Origin: Anaerolineae bacterium
GTDB taxonomy: Bacteria; Chloroflexota; Anaerolineae; Aggregatilineales; Phototrophicaceae
Assembly (NCBI GenBank): GCA_022824465.1
Contig: JAJDZV010000006.1
Span: 124,001-188,000 of the forward strand
Reading direction: 5' to 3'
Length of the DNA stretch: 64,000 bases
The position numbers and the translations under genes were made by a program. The notes under the pieces are model-generated. The model did no database searches. It saw only the letters and a list, made by a program, of their open reading frames with translations, and was not told the DNA's origin. Shown in pieces: positions 63,097 through 64,000 of this stretch (position 1 is its first letter; every line of letters starts with the position of its first letter).

Positions 63097-64000
63097 GTGA
63101 GCACGCATCGAAAAACGACGCTGCAAGCGCTTAAAGACAACCCCGAAGTCTCCGTCCTCATTATCGGCGGCGGCGTCAACGGCATCGGCACATTCCGCGA
63201 CCTGGCGCTGAACGGTGTCGACGCCCTCCTCGTCGAACGCGGCGACTTCGGGAGCGGCACAAGCGCCGGCTCCTCCCACATGCTGCACGGCGGCTTACGC
63301 TACCTCGAAAACGGCGAGTTCCGACTGGTCAACGAGGCATTGCACGAACGCAACCGCATGCTGCAAAACGCGCCCCACCAAGCCAAGCCCCTGCGAACCA
63401 CCATCCCGATCTTCCGCTGGTTCTCCGGTCTGCTGAACGCGCCCCTGAAGTTCCTGAACCTGCTCGATCGTCCGGGCGAGCGCGGCGCCCTCGTTATCAA
63501 GCTCGGCCTCGCCTTCTACGACTACCTCGTGCGCAATGAACGCGCCATGCCACGCCACGAATTCCGCCTGCGCTCCTCCGCCCTGCGCCACTACCCGCAG
63601 CTAAACCCGAACATCGTCTGCGCCGCCAGTTATTACGACGCCTTTATGCCCTCCCCCGAGCGCATCTGCCTGGAAATGCTCCTCGATGCCGAAGCCGCCA
63701 ACCCGCGCTGCCGCGCCCTCAACTACATCAGCGCCATCGCCGGTAGCAACGACTCCGTAACCCTGCGCGACGAGCTTCATGGCGCCGAATTCTTCGTCAA
63801 GCCGAAAGTCGTGATCAACGCCGCCGGACCCTGGATCGACATCGTCAACGCTGGCTTGGCTCGCCCCGATAAGCGCTTCATCGGCGGAACCAAAGGCTCC
63901 CACCTGATGCTGGATCATCCAGCCCTGCTAGCGGCCACCCGCGGCAGCGAATTCTATTTCGAAAACAACGACGGCCGACTCGCGCTCATCCTGCCCTTCT
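63097..64000 (+). CDS. glpD: FAD-dependent glycerol-3-phosphate dehydrogenase-like protein (3' end outside window)
   Basis: The visible 301 residues start with the FAD-binding loop GGGVNGIG and contain GTSAGSSHMLHGGLRYLE, the hallmark of GlpD/GlpO, and later VINAAGPW. This enzyme oxidises glycerol-3-phosphate to dihydroxyacetone phosphate at the membrane, feeding the respiratory chain. GTG is the start codon and no clear ribosome site precedes it. The symbol is used because these motifs are specific, but glpO-type oxidases share them. It is followed by the window end. Confidence 0.85.
   Translation, partial: MSTHRKTTLQALKDNPEVSVLIIGGGVNGIGTFRDLALNGVDALLVERGDFGSGTSAGSSHMLHGGLRYLENGEFRLVNEALHERNRMLQNAPHQAKPLRTTIPIFRWFSGLLNAPLKFLNLLDRPGERGALVIKLGLAFYDYLVRNERAMPRHEFRLRSSALRHYPQLNPNIVCAASYYDAFMPSPERICLEMLLDAEAANPRCRALNYISAIAGSNDSVTLRDELHGAEFFVKPKVVINAAGPWIDIVNAGLARPDKRFIGGTKGSHLMLDHPALLAATRGSEFYFENNDGRLALILPF

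Overview
The window is about 60% GC and densely coded. It looks like a free-living or host-associated heterotroph of the Chloroflexota (Anaerolineae/Caldilineae or SAR202-like). That is an inference from several things: many sugar ABC cassettes that carry no ATPase gene, Tat-exported solute-binding proteins, a sulfolipid-type SQD1 gene, an AspA/M24/ornithine-cyclodeaminase catabolic cluster, and many short G-rich hairpin repeats between genes. No rRNA, tRNA, transposase, CRISPR array or phage gene was recognised.

Region 1 (1-17 kb, all minus strand) is a catabolic island. It holds an M24 creatinase-like hydrolase (cut by the window edge), two ornithine cyclodeaminase-family paralogues, an MFS transporter, four aspartoacylase/AstE-like proteins in two tandem pairs plus a fifth single one, an S9 peptidase, an Ldh2-type reductase, an SDR and two class-I aminotransferases. 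The families match those of ectoine catabolism (M24 hydrolase, AstE-like deacetylase, OCD, aminotransferase). The most striking point is that intact enzymes sit beside paralogues that have lost catalytic residues: both AspA pairs contain one member without the zinc histidines, and one aminotransferase lacks the PLP lysine. A promoter and a dyad operator lie upstream of the island, between it and a divergent MFS gene.

Region 2 (17-21 kb) holds that MFS transporter, two gene stubs (an AGE epimerase C-terminus and an amidohydrolase C-terminus), a Rieske protein, a VOC protein and a family-3 solute-binding protein.

Region 3 (21-47 kb, mostly plus) contains four carbohydrate ABC importers (binding protein plus two permeases each, one with duplicated binding proteins). 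All lack an ATPase gene, and each has a strong hairpin between the binding-protein gene and its permeases. With them are a zinc-less MDR dehydrogenase, an alpha/beta hydrolase, a FadR-type regulator with a probable self-operator, a GH42 beta-galactosidase, an enolase-superfamily dehydratase, an amidohydrolase, a frameshifted LamG gene and a DapA/KDG-aldolase-like gene. Together they suggest uptake of galactosides and breakdown through sugar-acid intermediates.

Region 4 (47-60 kb) is a glycan or glycolipid locus. On the minus strand are a GT2 transferase, two hexapeptide acyltransferases, an epimerase/dehydratase, a DegT aminotransferase and an MFS exporter. On the plus strand are UDP-sulfoquinovose synthase and two large related membrane proteins of unknown function.

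Region 5 (60-64 kb) has gpmI, a frameshifted small secreted protein, a stub of a glpD-like gene, a dienelactone hydrolase, and the start of an intact glpD-like gene that runs off the window.
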